Source of the DNA: Rhodospirillaceae bacterium
GTDB lineage: Bacteria; Pseudomonadota; Alphaproteobacteria; Rhodospirillales; Rhodospirillaceae
Assembly (NCBI GenBank): GCA_002691085.1
Contig: NZGX01000034.1
Span: 4,884-12,155 of the forward strand
Length of the DNA stretch: 7,272 bases
Reading direction: 5' to 3'
Under the pieces are notes generated by a model. It saw only the letters and a list, made by a program, of their open reading frames with translations, was not told the origin of the DNA and ran no database searches. Position 1 is the first letter of the stretch. The number at the start of each line of letters is the position of its first letter. Below are positions 6,002-7,272 of the stretch, one piece after another. The position numbers and the translations under genes are program-made.

Positions 6002-6027
6002 GTACTAATTAAATTTAATAGGATTGC

Positions 6028-7272
6028 ATGACTTTGACAGATAAAAACCATTTTCCAGCCAAATATGGCCTATACGACCCACAAAACGAAAAAGACAGTT
6101 GCGGGGTAGGATTTATTTGTAACATTAAAGGTATTCCAAGCAGAGATATTGTTGAAGAAGCCAAGGAAATGAACAAATGCATGGAACATCGTGGTGGGGT
6201 TGGCTATGAAAAGAATACAGGCGATGGTGCAGGAATTCTTTGCGGCATTCCTCATGGATTTTTTAAATCCAAATTAAAGTCATCACATTCTATTACCCTC
6301 CCAGAAATAGGCAAATATGGCGTTGGAAATGTATTTTTACCAACAATGAAAAACGACTACGAACATTGTAAGAGAATCATAGAAAAAAACATAATAGATG
6401 CTGGTCAAGAGCTAATATCGTGGCGAGAACTTCCCATTTCGCCAGAAAGTTCTGACATTGGTAACGCTGCAAAAAAAGCCATGCCCAAATTTGTTCAGAT
6501 CTTCATTAAAAGTTTGGAAATTAATGAAGATGATTTCGAGAGAAAACTTTATCTAATAAGAAAAGGGTCTACCCACGAAATAAGAAAGAACCAAAACATT
6601 AACCAAAAATCATATTTTTATGTATGTTCTTTGTCATCAAGAGTTGTTGTTTACAAAGGAATGTTAACACCTAAACAATTGTTTGAATTCTACAATGACC
6701 TTGAAGATAAGACTTTCACTTCACATTTAGCAATGGTTCACTCAAGGTTTAGTACAAACACATTTCCATCATGGGATAGAGCACAACCGAACAGGTTTAT
6801 GAGCCATAATGGCGAGATTAATACACTGTTGGGAAATAAAAATTGGATGAATGCTAGGCAGGGAGTATTAAAATCATCATTATTTGGCAACGACCTTAAA
6901 AAACTATTTCCCATAGTTGAGCCAGATTGTTCTGACTCTGGTACATTTGATAATGTTCTAGAGTTTTTGTTGATGTCAGGAAGGACCCTTCAAGAGTCTA
7001 TCTTAATAATGATACCTGAAGCGTGGCAACAAGACTCCTCAATGAATGCAGAAAAACGTGCATTTTATGAATATAATTCCTGTCTTATGGAGCCATGGGA
7101 TGGACCTGCATCAATTGCATTCACTGATGGAAAATATATAGGAGCTGTCCTCGATAGAAATGGTCTCAGACCAAGTAGATATTACCTTACTAAAGACGAC
7201 AAATGCATAATGGCTTCAGAGGTTGGTGTTGTTAAAGTAGATAGTAAAAATATTTTATCTAAGGGAAGACTG
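6028..7272 (+). CDS. gltB: Glutamate synthase large subunit, N-terminal part (runs off the window)
   Basis: Large (alpha) subunit of glutamate synthase, which makes two glutamates from glutamine and 2-oxoglutarate in ammonia assimilation. The 415 codons in view are open to the right edge; the full protein is normally about 1,500 residues. What is visible is the class II (Ntn) glutamine amidotransferase domain. A 24-residue propeptide precedes Cys25 in EKDSCGVGF, expected to become the catalytic N-terminal Cys after processing. Further motifs are HRGG (54-57), NTGDGAGIL, HSRFSTNTFPSW (238-249), HNGEINTL (260-267), and then WDGPASIAFTDG and GAVLDRNGLRPSRYYLT. The central, FMN-binding synthase and FeS regions lie outside the window. 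The start at ATG 6028 is set by an in-frame TAG at 6019; AGGA is only 4 nt upstream. It is divergent from pntAA. The gltD subunit gene is not in view, so the electron donor (NADPH or other) is not shown. Confidence 0.96.
   Translation, partial: MTLTDKNHFPAKYGLYDPQNEKDSCGVGFICNIKGIPSRDIVEEAKEMNKCMEHRGGVGYEKNTGDGAGILCGIPHGFFKSKLKSSHSITLPEIGKYGVGNVFLPTMKNDYEHCKRIIEKNIIDAGQELISWRELPISPESSDIGNAAKKAMPKFVQIFIKSLEINEDDFERKLYLIRKGSTHEIRKNQNINQKSYFYVCSLSSRVVVYKGMLTPKQLFEFYNDLEDKTFTSHLAMVHSRFSTNTFPSWDRAQPNRFMSHNGEINTLLGNKNWMNARQGVLKSSLFGNDLKKLFPIVEPDCSDSGTFDNVLEFLLMSGRTLQESILIMIPEAWQQDSSMNAEKRAFYEYNSCLMEPWDGPASIAFTDGKYIGAVLDRNGLRPSRYYLTKDDKCIMASEVGVVKVDSKNILSKGRL

Noticed and set aside
6070..6255. 61-codon minus-strand frame opposite gltB
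   Set aside because: It is antisense to the conserved glutaminase N-terminus of gltB.

Overview
The window looks like a piece of a bacterial chromosome from an AT-rich genome (roughly one-third G+C by eye). Several genes point to an alphaproteobacterium, probably a streamlined marine one: a COQ9-family protein encoded next to rpsU, a three-subunit proton-translocating transhydrogenase of the Rhodospirillum rubrum type (PntAA, PntAB, PntB), and an S21 typical of that class. The lineage is inferred from gene content and protein resemblance; no search was run. All genes look intact and there is no sign of a mobile element, CRISPR array, tRNA or rRNA.

Layout. A CaiB/BaiF family III CoA-transferase (+, start 93) ends 6 bp from the end of a convergent two-gene unit read on the minus strand, def (peptide deformylase) then a COQ9-family gene. 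Opposite def, across a 178-bp divergent intergenic region, is rpsU (ribosomal protein bS21, +), which appears to start at a CTG codon. rpsU converges on a tight minus-strand operon pntAA-pntAB-pntB (gaps of 8 and 7 bp). Divergent from pntAA, across 215 bp that holds a 12-bp direct repeat with a 20-bp period, is gltB (glutamate synthase large subunit, +). It runs off the right edge after 415 codons.

How the genes fit together. def and rpsU serve protein synthesis: N-terminal deformylation and a small-subunit protein involved in initiation. The COQ9-like protein points to ubiquinone biosynthesis. The transhydrogenase uses proton-motive force to reduce NADP+ with NADH. The divergent gltB may use that NADPH if its product is the usual bacterial NADPH-dependent enzyme. 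The CoA-transferase stands alone and its substrate cannot be read from the sequence.

I found no evidence for an undescribed multi-gene system. The points most worth checking are the non-AUG start and strong Shine-Dalgarno of rpsU, def sitting between the COQ9 gene and rpsU, the repeat in the pnt/gltB intergenic region, a possible 14-codon leader ORF overlapping the pntAA start, stop codons embedded in the Shine-Dalgarno sequences of the pnt operon, and two CxxC motifs in PntAA.
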